DNA of 64,000 bases from Mastigamoeba balamuthi (Eukaryota; Evosea; Mastigamoebida; Mastigamoebidae): NCBI GenBank assembly GCA_902651635.1, contig CACRSC010001923.1, forward strand, positions 524,533-588,532, read 5' to 3'. Within the stretch, counting starts at the first letter, position 1; the number at the start of each line of letters is the position of its first letter. Shown piece by piece: positions 1 to 11,055 of the stretch. A program made the translations under genes and the position numbers. The notes under the pieces are model-generated. The model did no database searches and was not told the origin of the DNA. It was given only the letters and a program-made list of their open reading frames with translations.

Positions 1-632
1 GAAGCAGGTTAGAGCAAGTGAGCAGGGTGCTGTGAACTCGGATGACTCCAGTGAAGAAAGTGAAGAAGTCGAGAGTGCAGAGTCGTCAGCAGGCTCAGAG
101 TCCCAAACCAGTAAGTTTTTTTCTTTAATTTATTCTGATTTTTTCTCAGGGAAAACAAGAGCTTCACAGAGGTCCCGTCCACGTGCCAGAAAAGCCCAGT
201 CCTCAGCCAGGAAATCTACTCCAGCAAAGACCAAGAGATCCCGTGCCTCACCTGCCAAGAAAAAAGAAGCTGCAACAACAACACCAGCACGCACAACACG
301 CAAAAGGAAGCGCTGAGCTCTCTCATAAGAGGATGATGTCTCTTCTCACCTCTATGTTAACAGCCAATAAAGGTTACTGATCCACCACTTGTTTTGCCCT
401 TGTTTATAGCAAATCTTCTCTTTTTATTAAACATTTTTCTAGTCATTTTTTGCCTTATTTCATACCATACTTTGACTTAGTTTTTCTCATTTTTTTGACT
501 TGTCATTCTGAAACAACATTTCACTTTCGCTTTTTTTCAAAATGTCGTTTTAAAACGACATTTTCACGTTTTGGTGTTTTTCATGAAACTGGTAAAATGA
601 TACGTTTGGCTGCAAAGACATATCTGTCCCAG
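1..632 (+). mobile_element. DNA element A, right end with terminal inverted repeat
   Basis: This AT-rich block breaks into RG1 and runs off the left edge of the window, so only its right end is visible. From about 490 to 632 it carries a terminal repeat whose outer part (ACTGGTAAAATGATACGTTT, then GGCTGCAAA) is found inverted at 1868-1905 in element B. An internal palindrome, GTCGTTTTAAAACGAC, lies at about 543-558. A small basic-protein gene ends just inside the repeat. The layout (long AT-rich repeat, subterminal palindrome, small charged protein next to it) resembles element D, so A is probably the same class of DNA element. The exact outer boundary is uncertain by about 15 bases. Confidence 0.6.
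32..316 (+). CDS. Small acidic/basic protein of element A (3' part)
   Basis: The frame opens with an acidic Ser/Glu-rich stretch (MNSDDSSEESEEVES) and, after a 39-base intron at 111-149 (GTAAGT...CTCAG, in frame), becomes a strongly basic Lys/Arg/Ser/Thr/Pro-rich tail ending RTTRKRKR. The acid-then-basic composition suggests nuclear location or DNA binding, but no domain is recognisable. The ATG at 32 may be internal, since the element continues to the left. A decayed relative of the same tail can be traced on the minus strand of element B near 2200-2300. Confidence 0.45.
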   Translation: MNSDDSSEESEEVESAESSAGSESQTSKFFSLIYSDFFSGKTRASQRSRPRARKAQSSARKSTPAKTKRSRASPAKKKEAATTTPARTTRKRKR

Positions 633-1728
633 GCACAATCAGGAGATAATTGTGGGACTGAATTTGACTGGACAGCAGTGCTCATGTGAAACAGCACGGG
701 CAACAATTGCGTGTGAGACGTGCACCGCTGCTGTCTGGCCTCCAGGTTCGGCCTCCCTGACTGGGACAGCAGCAAGTCCCTGCTGTTCCTTGCCAGCGTT
801 GATGGGCAGGTGTGGTGCTGCACTGCCAGTGGCATCACCATCATCAACTGCAAGACAAGGACTGCTATTGATGTGGTGCACCACGATGCCAGTGCACTGC
901 TGTCCTACTGACCTGACTGGGCCCACAGATACCAAACGTGTGCGTTGTGTCATGCGCCTATGTGGCCAGCAGGGATGAGGTGTGGTGCAGCAGCAGGGGC
1001 TCTGTGCTCACCTTCATGCGGGATGGTGAGCCCAGAGTGCCAGGAGCTGCTCAAGTGTGGCGCCTCACCAACGCCTTCAAATGCAGTCATGGGACCTTTG
1101 GCACTCTCTGCATCACATTCAAAAAATCATGTGTGGTGCGGGAACAGTGAGGTGTGCAAGTCCAATGTGGTACGAACCATTGCACCAGTGCGAAGGCTCA
1201 TCTCTCAGGAGCTCACTCAGATCCACATTTGCAACTTTGCCAATGGAGTGTCCTCGACCCACAGCATCAGCGTTCCCCAATTCCACAAGGTCACATCACT
1301 CGCGAGCGTGGGTGAGAATGTGTGAATGGCATCAGATCTGGAAATCATTAGCATCTGGGATGCAGCCAGGTTTCATTCTCATGACGTTTGACTGCTGCAT
1401 TGGCTCTATGCATTCTGCAGACCAAGTGTGGTTGAGCAGCCTTGTGGGCACAGTATGGGACCTGTGACATTGCAGTGTGTCAGAGAGGTGGTGGGGGCAC
1501 ACAGAGACATGGTGACCAGCATGGTGGCCTGCACGGACCAGCTTTCAGGCCAGTGCAATGTCTGGGCAACATCAAACAATAAGATGGAAGCAATTGGAGT
1601 CAACTGTATCTCACAGCCCATGCACAGGGAATCACAGTGCGGGTGGTGTGCATGTTCCCTCATGTGCACACCAGCATTGACATATAGAGCTTAGCTTTGA
1701 CACCATCAACCAGTTCCATTGGAACTAA
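633..1728 (+). pseudogene. RG1: broken 3' end of a RhoGAP-WD40 family gene
   Basis: This is a relic of the family represented by RG3-RG5. The WD40 portion is recognisable piecewise (CCLASRFGLPDWDSSKSLLF, VSCAYVASRDEVWC, MRVWDP-like remnants), and its last exon still ends at a stop near 1726-1728. It has premature stops and frame breaks, for example TGA in place of the Trp codon just before DVHRCC at about 718. Everything upstream of the propeller is missing because element A abuts it. Its 3' flank to about 1865 remains alignable to the 3' flank of RG4 on the other strand (11055-10880), so RG4 is its closest relative here. Confidence 0.8.
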
Positions 1729-1865
1729 TCAATTTTAATATCTGCCCTGATTGTTGAAAACAACTATTTGAGATTGATACTATTCTGACCAGCCCATTGT
1801 GCCATAAGATGGCACGTGATCAGTCCAAGGCTTGATGACTGAAGCTTGGGATGATAGTGCAATCC

Positions 1866-3420
1866 AAATACATGTTTTTGCAGCCAAACGTACTATTTTA
1901 CCAGTATCAATAAGCACAACACTATAAGTGATAAAGTCGTTTTCAAATGACATTATGAAAAAGAAAAGGAAAAAAGTCGCTTTAAAACGACATTTGAAAA
2001 TTGTGAAAAACTAAGTGAAAGTAAGATACAAAATGAAAAAAAGATAACAAATAAAAAACGATTCAAAATCCGATAATAAGATTAAAAGGAGCACTTGGTA
2101 ACATGTGAATAAGAGGTGAGAAGAGGCATTACCATTTTATCTTAAGCTTAGTGCTTTTTTTGAGTGTTAAGTGTGACCTGATCTCTTTATTGGTGCAGAG
2201 GCAATTGTTCAGGTGAGGTTTGAACAGTCTTGGTCTTTGCTGAAGGATATTTCTTGACAGTTGGCAGGAGATAGAACTTCTGTGGAGCTCTGGATTTCTC
2301 TGAATAACTCAGGATGAGAAAAATAAGATTAACAAACACTATCTGGTCTTTGTCTCTGAGCCACTTGAGTACTCTGCACTCTCTTTACTAGACTCGCTCA
2401 TCTAACTCTCTCTGCTCTTCTTACTTGTTATTCTCTGTTTGGCCTTGATTTGTGCTTAATTCTATTTCTGGATAATTGTACCTCCATTGCCAGATGTTGT
2501 TCTGCCTGCTCTTAAATCAGCCTCTCTGTAAGAATATCATTTGTTTATTATTCAGAATTAAGAAAATAGAAAAGTAATGTATTATAAACCGTTTTAAGAG
2601 GCAGTGATAGATATTGCCTCTTCTGCTGCCCATATTGTAGTGAACGCAATGGCATAAATTAGTTTACATGAAACACATGTTGTAAGTATTAACTTCAAAA
2701 TGAAGTAAATTAACAGCTTCTCAAGTCACATACTACTTTAAATGTAAAGCAACATACAAGAGAATTAACAGAAATAATAATATTACAAATATAAGTCTGC
2801 ACTGTGAAACACATCTGAGCAAGAGTTCCAAATGTTTAAAATGTATCATTCCCAAAGGTTGCAAATGCAATATAAGTTACAGTAGTATACTGTTATAATT
2901 ATTCTACTTTCAAAAAAGAGAGACTAGATTTACTATCAAAAAGGCACGAAAGTGGCAGTTTCAAATGTCATGACATTTCAAAAGTGTTGCAAAAGTGACA
3001 TTCCAAAAAGGCGCAGAAGTAACACTTTTGAAAAAGCAGTGCTTGTGCTGTTTGACAAAGTGTCATAAGCAATACTTTTATAATGTTGTGAACAGAACAG
3101 TTTAAGTTGTGAAAGTAACAGTTCCAAATGTATAGTAGCAAACTCAAAGTTATACTTTTCCAAATTATAGCAAAATAATATTATTCAGAGTGAACAAATG
3201 AAATGAAATCATTGGATAATATTTCAAATAGTCTATTTTACCGAATATTTCCATTTGTATTTGTGCATTACACATTGCGCCACTGTTATTAAATAACTTT
3301 CGCACTCTTACAGACAAGCAGTCAGTAGACACACTTTTTGGACAAAGGCACAGCCCAGAAGAACACCAAGTACCATAGAGCAGACCAATCAAAGAGTTTA
3401 AAAGCCCGGAATTTAGTGTT
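1866..3420. mobile_element. DNA element B, left end, same family as A but opposite orientation
   Basis: The block begins just after the alignable RG1 3' flank with the inverse of element A's end (TTGCAGCCAAACGTACTATT at about 1880). It also shares the internal palindrome-like segment (GTCGCTTTAAAACGAC, about 1977-1992). On the minus strand near 2200-2300 a decayed copy of A's basic-protein coding sequence is visible. The rest to about 3420 is AT-rich with degenerate short repeats (AAAGTG.../CACTTTT) and no supported gene. No matching right-hand repeat was found before the next gene, so B is truncated or its right end has decayed. Between 3420 and 3598 nothing can be assigned. Confidence 0.5.
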
Positions 3421-3598
3421 TTCCTCGATCTCATGTTGTTAACCCCTTACTGATGACTCTGCTTGCACAGGCAAAGCATAAAGCGCGATAACATGCTGCA
3501 CCTTGAGTCAAAAAGCAAGAAAACGTTCGTTAATCGTGCTGCATGTCACATTTCAAGAACAAGAACAACTGAACTGAAAATGGAGTTGTTATTCCTCT

Positions 3599-4231
3599 TC
3601 AGTTCGGGCTGAGATGTTCGTTGCGGTACGGCCACTCGTACGCACAGCGTTCATGCATCCAATCACAATGGGTGGCACAGTCTTCAACCGAGTTGCACTT
3701 CTGGCCCCCAACACACTTTTTGGGGCAGAGGCCACCACAGTCAACGTCGCCCTCGAATATTACATCATGGAGGCCGTTGTAGCAGTGGTTATAAAACGCG
3801 TCCCTTCTGTACGAGCAGTCTCTGGTGGTGTGATCGATGAGGTTGGCCCACTGGCAGTCCTCCTTGGTCATGCAGCGCCTGTCGCCCTCCATGCACCACA
3901 GCCGCCGGCCGTCACTCCTCGTCGTGGGGTCGCAGTCCTGGGACATGCCACAGCTCTCCCAGTGCTTGTTGTAGCTTCCATGCTGGTGCGGGGGGATGCA
4001 GTCGCAGTTGCGGGGCTCCTTGGCCTTCTCGATCCAGTTGACCCAGTCGCAGTCGTCCATCGTCAGGCAGCGCCTGTCGCCCGCGTGGCAGCACATGGGC
4101 TTCCCCTTGATCAGCTTCGTGTCGCACTCCTCCGACGTCTGGCAGCCGCCCCAGTTGGGCACAGAGCCCCCTGCGCAGAGGTCGAGGGAGCCGAGCGCGA
4201 GAAGGAACAGCAGCGGAGCTTGAGCTTTCAT
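3599..4231 (-). CDS. Secreted cysteine-rich protein, 210 aa
   Basis: An intact single-exon frame starts at 4231. Residues 1-21 (MKAQAPLLFLLALGSLDLCA) form a typical signal peptide. Two internal repeats follow: CQTSEECD...GDRRCLTMDDCDWVNWI (about residues 30-69) and CGMSQDCD...GDRRCMTKEDCQWANLI (about 94-133). The C-terminal part holds a GDVDCGGLCPKKC motif, a form common in secreted Cys-rich proteins of protists and bacteria. There is no transmembrane segment after the signal, so the product is probably extracellular. The function is unknown. It lies between decayed elements and RG2 but shows no damage itself. Confidence 0.75.
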   Translation of the reverse strand: MKAQAPLLFLLALGSLDLCAGGSVPNWGGCQTSEECDTKLIKGKPMCCHAGDRRCLTMDDCDWVNWIEKAKEPRNCDCIPPHQHGSYNKHWESCGMSQDCDPTTRSDGRRLWCMEGDRRCMTKEDCQWANLIDHTTRDCSYRRDAFYNHCYNGLHDVIFEGDVDCGGLCPKKCVGGQKCNSVEDCATHCDWMHERCAYEWPYRNEHLSPN

Positions 4232-4388
4232 AGCCCTCTCAACCTTTGTTTTCTGAACTCCTGAACCCTTTCAAACAGACCCTGGCGGTCGAATCACGCG
4301 GAGATACTTCGGATATTTTCAGCGAAGTCGGACGGCTCCTCCGTTCCCAACAGTCGCACGTGCCGTATGTACGTGTTGGATTGTGTGT

Positions 4389-5113
4389 GGAGGTGTCCCG
4401 GAGCCTCCTGAGCGGGCTGAGCCATGGCGACATGCCGGTAGACGTCCTGTACATGCTCAGGGTGGCCGAGCTGATGGCCGTCACCGACTGCAAGGGGGCG
4501 CCCAGGCAGCCACCCGCGAATCCCCCGACCATCCACGGCAACAGCGCCGTCTCCCCCTGCAAGCTGCGCACGACCTCGGAGCTCGGCCTCTGCGCGACGC
4601 TGCCGGTGCTCGCGCTCAAGGCCACGGAGGGAATCGCAGTGCTTCTCGCGCTGCGCCACCCAGAAGGTGCGACTGTGCACTCCTCTCTCAGGCAGTGCCC
4701 ACACCTCGGAGGGCTCACTTGGTGCGATCAGGGCGATACAAGTACAAGCTACTGGACTGGTACCGATGGAGCGACCTCCGCAGTGTGAACACGAGTGGGG
4801 AGCAACACTCGGAACCACCGATAAGACGCCCACAAGACTATTGGTCTGGACAACTGCGCCTGATGAGTCTAGTGCGTGCCGCCACTCGGTACACATCGCA
4901 GACTCACAGGGTTTGCGGGAGATGGCGGAGAGCTACTGGGAGCTGTTCGAGGCTCCGCGCGCCCCGCTGACCCCAGAGAGGCCCGTCACAGAGTTCGTGT
5001 CCTTCAGGAGGAAGCTCGTCACCCTCGCCATGTCAGTGGGGGCCATGGTGCTGGCCCCTGACAAGCAGCACGTGTGGACCGTCGACGACACTGGCGAGGT
5101 GCTCGTGTGGTGT
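4389..5113 (+). pseudogene. RG2: internally deleted fragment of an RG4-like gene
   Basis: The copy is closest to RG4. It starts abruptly at the equivalent of RG4 exon 2 (VSRSLLSGLSHGDMPVDVLY) and runs through the PH-like half and the retained short intron (donor G|GTGCGACTG, acceptor GATCAG at about 4733). It continues into the second half, ending HRVCG at 4917, and then jumps directly to the RhoGAP end (EMAESYWELFEAPRAPL) and the first WD40 strand, stopping at GTGCTCGTGTGG (5113). The deletion junction lies at a GCGG shared by both flanks, which suggests deletion by microhomology. Retention of an intron rules out a retrocopy. No start and no propeller remain. Confidence 0.85.
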
Positions 5114-5149
5114 TCCAGAGCTCCGATTCTTGTCTTCCGTTGAGGGCAG

Positions 5150-6332
5150 GGATGCTCAAAGATGTGAGGCCAGACAAGCAGAAGGAGGCATTGTTGGCCA
5201 TGAGTACCCTCGGTATTATGGTCTGTGCTTGAGTTGATTTCCGGTGTCGAGGCGAACCGCACGCCTATCACTCGCTGCCATGAGTTGCCGAGTCGCAGCA
5301 GCATTGAGCAGACGAGTTTCCACCCGGCAACTCAGGAGAGCGAAGTGCCTTGCAGCATCGGCCTCACGAGCACAGACGACATTGCGAGGAAGGGAGACGC
5401 AGTTGGCTGAGGGGCCAGGTCAACGATCTCTGCGTACGCCAGTGTGCCCACGCAGATGATGTTCGTTCGCACTTCGGCGGGCTGGTTCCTCTCCTCGCGG
5501 ATGAACGTGAGGAGCCCGCTCAGAGGTGCCTTGTCCGCGGCCATGGCGATTCTGTCCATCTCGTCAACGACCATGAGCAGCTTGAACGGCGCCAGATGCA
5601 GCAGCTCCCTCAGGTCGAGTTGCGTGCTTCCCTGGACAGCGCGCGGAGCAGAGGGTTGTATGTCAGCCTGAACTGTCGCGCGCTGTCGATGTGAGCCGAA
5701 CACAGCGGCGTCTTCACAGTCTTGAGGTGACCTCCGAATTCAAGTGTAAGAGGTTATGAGAGGAGGGGTTGAAAGGGCTGAGGAGAGTGACTCTGTCGGA
5801 CCTTCCAGGCCCCGCTGTACGAGGGGTCCGCACGCACGAGGGCGAGATGGACCTGTCGGCCGAGTTCGTGCCAGAGCGCAGCCGGAGTGAGCTCGCTGGT
5901 CGCCTCCAGCGCGCTGAGCGTCGTGTAGACTGCCAGGCGGCAGCGCTCGCCCGCCTCGCGCTTCCTCTGCCATGCCCTCATGAGCGACTGCACGAGGCTC
6001 GCCTTGGCTGCCATGTGGGGCCCGTGCAGCATCACGATGCCCGTGGCCCACAGCGCTGTCATTGCCTTCGCGAACTCGGGCGGCGTCTCTGACGGCAGCG
6101 CGGAGTTCCTCTCCGAGTCTCCGGGCCCCTGCGCAGAGACCAGGGGCCTCGGGGCGTAGGTGTACGTGACGCCCGGGGTGAGGGCATGGACCTCGCAGAG
6201 CCTGCGGCCCTGGGGGCTGACGAGGGCTCCTGTGCCCCCAAACATCTCGTGCACGCGCCCCGCGTTCGCCGGCGTAGCGGACTCGACCACGCTGCCGTCG
6301 GCCTTCTTGATGGCTACGATGTCGCCCATCAA
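5150..6332 (-). CDS. P-loop ATPase-like protein (divergent AAA-type)
   Basis: Exon 1 (6332-5802) encodes a small N-terminal domain, then ATGIVMLHGPHMAAKASLVQ, a degenerate Walker A (GPHMAAKAS instead of GxxxxGKS). Its end is at a plausible donor, AAG|GTCCGA. Downstream, about 5680-5400, a Walker B with the usual acidic pair (LLMVVDEMDRIAM) is followed by TNIICVGTLAYAEIVDL, which fits a sensor-1 strand. The frame changes once between these blocks (about 5620), so either a small intron is missed or the gene is damaged. The helical stretch near 5350-5230 may be its C-terminus. The family is uncertain; an AAA or NACHT-like NTPase is the best description, and the weak Walker A casts doubt on activity. 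Confidence 0.5.
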
Positions 6333-6421
6333 CTCTGGGATTCGAGGACCACTACGCAGGCACCACGACAGTTAAATACGGGGGAAAGGGCTCACAGCAC
6401 AATCCAATTGATATTAACGAT

Positions 6422-6829
6422 CTATCTTTTCCCCCTAGCCCGAGATTGTGCCATCGCGTCCCATTTGCTGAAGCTAGACACCGGGGAACAGGCAGCCCCG
6501 TCACTAGACAAGCATATCAGGGGCCGAGCTCGGACCTCGTGCAGAGCACAGTGTGCCACTTCTCGCTGATGAGCGTCCCTGTGGGCCATGCGGACTTCGC
6601 GATTCTCATACGGGCACAGTTGCACCGTGAAGTGGCCGCGCACGAGGAGGCAGCACTTGCGGGCGCCCGAGCGCGTACCTGCACGCCAGCAGCAGCGCCG
6701 TTTGTGATAGCAGGCGTAGACGTAGCATGCCACGACGAAGACGGCGACGACGACAACGACGACGAGTACGCGCGACCAGGACGCACGACCGGGCCCCGTA
6801 CGAGGACGTGGCCACGAGGGCGCGAGCAC
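6422..6829 (-). CDS. Possible small single-pass membrane protein
   Basis: The frame gives 135 residues with one strong hydrophobic segment (VLVVVVVVAVFVVACYVYAC, about residues 21-40) followed by a basic stop-transfer stretch (HKRR) and a Cys/His-containing tail. The overlapping frames in this GC-rich stretch are also open, and no relative is recognised, so the evidence is only the membrane segment. The 3' flank of RG3 lies between about 6910 and 7198, where no other gene is visible. Confidence 0.25.
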   Translation of the reverse strand: MLAPSWPRPRTGPGRASWSRVLVVVVVVAVFVVACYVYACYHKRRCCWRAGTRSGARKCCLLVRGHFTVQLCPYENREVRMAHRDAHQREVAHCALHEVRARPLICLSSDGAACSPVSSFSKWDAMAQSRARGKR

Positions 6830-7198
6830 AACGCGGCGTCGTTGCGCGGCCCGCGGCGGCAGTAGAGCATCAATTGGTTTTTTTTCTCGCCGTGAGTCGA
6901 TGAAAGCACTGCCGATGGTTTTTGCTGTCGTTGGAGATGCCCCTGTGATGCGTCAGGAGGGTCTCGCCGCGTTGCGAAATTGCAGCTCGGGACAACTGTT
7001 CGCCAAGACTGATAGATGATCAGATTGCTTAATGGTGATTTGCGAGATCACTCTTTTCCTTTGTTCAAATTCTATAGTGGAATTCGATATTCAACTATGT
7101 GCATTGGTGGACAATGTCTGCGGCATGGTGCTTCATCCCACGGCAGTTAGGGGTTCTGTCCTTTGTCAGTCTTGATGCAATGAGCTGGGGTTCTCTGT

Positions 7199-10100
7199 TT
7201 ACTGAGAACCAGCAAAGACGTTGAGGTTTGCACGCGACGGGACCCTGCGCGCATGCCACACGCTCAGACACTGTGCACGGGCTGTCAGTCTGTTGGTGCG
7301 GAATGGAGGAGGTAACCTTGTCGTTCGAGGAAGCCCATACATTGTACTGGCCTGTCAGCTGGTCCGTGCAGGCCATCATGCTGGTCACCGTGTCGGTGTG
7401 TGCGCCCACCACCTCCCCGATGCACTGCAACGTCACGGGGTCCCACACCCTCATTTCGCCCGCGAGGCCACTCGACCACACTTGGTCTGGCAGCGCGCAC
7501 AGCTTAATTGTGTCGCCACCCTGGGCGTCGAACGTCCTCAGCTTGGTGCACGAGGCTGCGTCCCAGACGCTGATGACTCCCGGGTCCGATGCCACCCACA
7601 CGCTCTCACCCACGCTCGCGAGCGACGTGATCTTATGGATTCTGGCGTCGAAGAGGCAACTGACCTTGAGCTTCCTGTCGAGGCGCTCGCACACGCAGAT
7701 CTGAGAGACGAGAGCACGTCGGTGATAAATTACTTATGGAATGGAAGCGTGGCAACCCACCGAATCCCGGCCAGACATGTCACTGCCCCTGCACCACACG
7801 CGGCCGTCGTACGCCAGGCACAGCGCATCGAAAATCTGAGAGCTTCCGTCGTCCACCGTCTCAGCGAGGCGCCATGTAGGACCAGCTCCTGGTGCCTTGG
7901 GCTCGCCGTCCCTCGTGAAGGCGAGCACGCAGCCCTTGCTGCCGCACAGCACCTCGTTCCTGCTGGCCACGTATGTACACGACAGGGCGCATACATTGGG
8001 GATCTGTGCTCGTCACACGTCAGGCACTGTTGCGCATGCTTACCAACGCTCGGAGGTACGCACCGTGTCGGCTGTTGTGTCCTTCTCGCAGTCGATGATT
8101 GTGATGCCGTCTGCAGTGCCGCACCACATCTGCCCTGCGACGTTGGTGAGGAACAGCGGCGGCCCGTCGCCGCAGACTGGGACGCTGAGCGTGTAGGCCA
8201 GAGTGCAGCGGCTCGCAATCCACACGAACGCTTGGCCAGCGCCGTCGACTGTCCATATGTTGCCCTTGAACCCCAGCGCCATGGCCCTCACTGGAGTCGC
8301 TAAGCCGCCGAGTTTCCTCCTGAAGGTCACGAACTCGATTACCGGCAGCTCGGGGGCCAGCGGGGCCTCGGGCGCCTCGAACAGCTCCCAGTAGTTCGTC
8401 GCCATGTCTTCCAACACACTTCCGAAGTCGTTTGCGTGCGAGATCTGCCCCGCGCTGGCGGCTATCAAGCGCGCTGTTTCGAGGGTTGAGCCTGTCGTGC
8501 GACCACTCACGTGCGCGTTTGCTGCGACGTTGGCGAGGAGTGCGATCAGCTGGCCCAGGACAGAGCGGTTGGCAGGCTTGAGCTTGTTGACTGCCGCCAC
8601 CTGTGCTGCGAGTCTGCCATGTCCGCGCTCGATGTTCTTGGTGGCTTTGATTGCCATCCGGACCCGCAGGGGCACCAGAGGCGATGGCAGCTTCCTCAGC
8701 CACAGCACGAGCAGAGCCATCAGCTTCTGCGTCGACTCGCAGACTTCGATTGCATCAAGGAGCCCTTGCCTGGCGTCGTTCTCCAGGTCCTGTATGGCGT
8801 CTGGCTGCACGGGGTCGCAGAGGTCCTGCAGGGAAAGAGCAGTGGCAAGTCAGTGGTGTCGGTGCCAGCCAGTGAGGTCCCGGTACCTGCGAGAGGCCAT
8901 CTCTGATCAGTCTCTTCAGCAGTTTGCGGACGAGGAGGGGTGCGAGCTGCTCGCCGAAGAGCCCGCGCTCATATTCCATGAGATACTCGAGGTCCACGCC
9001 GATCATCGCGTACTGCGTCGAGTAGAGAAGACAATAACTGTTCACGGCGGTTTTCTCCGCCCAGTACACCTCGAGGTCCCACACGCTCTTCACAGTTTGA
9101 CGGGCATGAAATGAGTCTTTTGCCGTGCTCTGTGCGGTGAGGGTACCGAGTGGTGGAGCAGAGGGACTGCTGTCTCGCTCAGATGCTCTGGCGCGAAGAT
9201 GATCCATTGCCTGTTCGACTGCCACTTTGGGCTCGGGGGCTGCAGACGCCGCACCTTCTTCCAGGACCTCTGCTGCACGATCGATGTCAATCTCCGCTTT
9301 CCACACAGTTCAGCTCGCACCATCAGCCCCAGGCGCATCGGTTCCCTCCAACTATGGCCATCGTGGAAGTACGCGCACGCAAAGTGTCTGGGGGCCTTGT
9401 CTGTCGGGATCAAGTACAATAGTCCCTGCACTGTCAGGGTGTACCACTCGAGCAGTTTATACCTGAACTGGCCTGGATGTACGGAAGTGAGCATCGTCAG
9501 AATCCAGGGAGTATTGCATAAGGGTTGGGGAGACATGTCGAACCCTGTGGTGGGTCCAGTGGAAGCAGGACAAGGACTCCTCGCAAGGTCTTGGCCACGA
9601 CCACCGGCAGCCTGGCGCAGAGGCCCAACTCAGACTTGGAGCGCACCCTGCCACAGGAGATCTCACAGGATTTCTCTGTGCTGCTGCACAGGAACGAGGG
9701 CGGCCTGGGAGCCCCCGTACTATCCGTGGCGATCAGCATCTCGAGCACTCTGATCCACTGCAGCACTTTGAACGCGATGTTGTCCCGTTGGAGCCCTTTG
9801 GTCAGTCTCCGGAAGAGCTCCTCTGCCATGTCGATGACCGGGAGGAGTTCGTTCAGCTGCTCGGCCCCCTGTGGCTTCTTTGGAGCCCCCACCTCGAGGT
9901 CTGCGGCGGAGATGGCAGCCTTGAGGACCTTGGTCTGCGCTCTGATGGCCTTGGCCACGGCGGCACGGAAGAGGATGCAGTTGCGCAACGCAGGGAGCTC
10001 GTGCTCGAGTACCTGCAGCGACGCCTGAGACGGCCGAGTTTCTAATGTGGCCTCCCTAGGCAGTGCGGCGTAGACGAGGCACAACAGAGTTGTATGCAGG

Positions 10101-10656
10101 GGAGGCAGGATGGTCTGCGACAGCTCTTGGACGAGCACGCGCCTGAGCACATCTGCCGAGAATGCGCTGGCAATCCACGTGGCCTGCCCGGCGTTTACCG
10201 ACGCCTCGAGGGCCAGCACAACCGAACGGACCGCGGACAAGGAGGTCGCGAATGCCTCAACAGAGTTGATACAGTCGTTGCTCTGATTGGGGAGGTCGCG
10301 GAGGGCCTGGTAAACAAGGGCGAAGTCCTCCACAGCACGCTCCGCGACTCTCAGAAGTGCGCTAGCTGCGCCTCGCAGCGCTGCGGTGTGAGCATCCGCA
10401 ATGCTCAGACCCGCAGGAAGCTTGACGCGCAGATCTGTGAGAGCGACCCAGGGCTCTGGCGCAGGCAGCTGGCATGCTCCCTTCTGTTGTTTTAAAGTGA
10501 GGCCGTTGGGAGCTTTTAAAAAAACGAAATTCTGGCAGAACTAACTCCAATCGTGGCGAGCAACAGCAACAGAGCTGGTGGTGTACGGACCGCGTGGGAA
10601 GGCACGAAGATGTGCAAGGCCCGTACCTCTGGACTGGGCACTGGTTGAGGTTCCAT
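7199..10656 (-). CDS. RG3: DH-like/PH-like-RhoGAP-WD40 protein, 985 aa
   Basis: Eight exons join in frame: 10656-10627, 10483-9544, 9472-9147, 9087-8887, 8825-8064, 8003-7761, 7700-7317 and 7270-7199. Exon 1 is only ten codons (MEPQPVPSPE), as in RG4 and RG6. Exon 2 is a helical region with weak resemblance to a DH domain, followed by a PH-like strand set split by the intron at 9543. Exon 4 ends with the first RhoGAP helix (APLLVRKLLKRLIRDGL). Exon 5 has the RhoGAP core (LLVLWLRKLPSPLVPL; NRSVLGQLIALLANVAANA), then the WD40 blades (WTVDGAGQAFVW; ISVWDAASCTKLRTFDAQ; MRVWDPVTLQC). The last exon supplies the closing SVW strand. At the arginine-finger position it reads SQ|DLCDPV, without Arg, so GAP activity is doubtful. 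It probably acts in Rho GTPase signalling. Confidence 0.85.
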
Positions 10657-11055
10657 CTTCAGCGAGGGCAGACAACAAGAGTGAATCAGGCGTTTTGGAC
10701 TTGAGGACCCGGCCGAGACATGATGGCGTTGGAGCCGGATAAATCTTGGTGCAGGGTTTATATCTCCTCTCAGAACTCAACGACAATGTGTGCCGCTGTT
10801 TCCTCTAAGGCGATGTCAGTGAACTGACTGGATTCGAATCCCGTGGGATGCCTTCGGTTCCTTATATCATTCATCCTGATAAGGGTGACGTTACAATTTT
10901 TGGTTGTACTATCATCCACAGCTTCAGTTATCAAGCCTTTGGACTGTTCGCGTGTCACTTACGGCGCAACGGGCCGTCAGAATAGCATCAATGCAAGAGT
11001 TTGTATTGTTGTTTTCGTCATTCCGGGGGGCAGATCACAGAGTTTCACAAATTGA

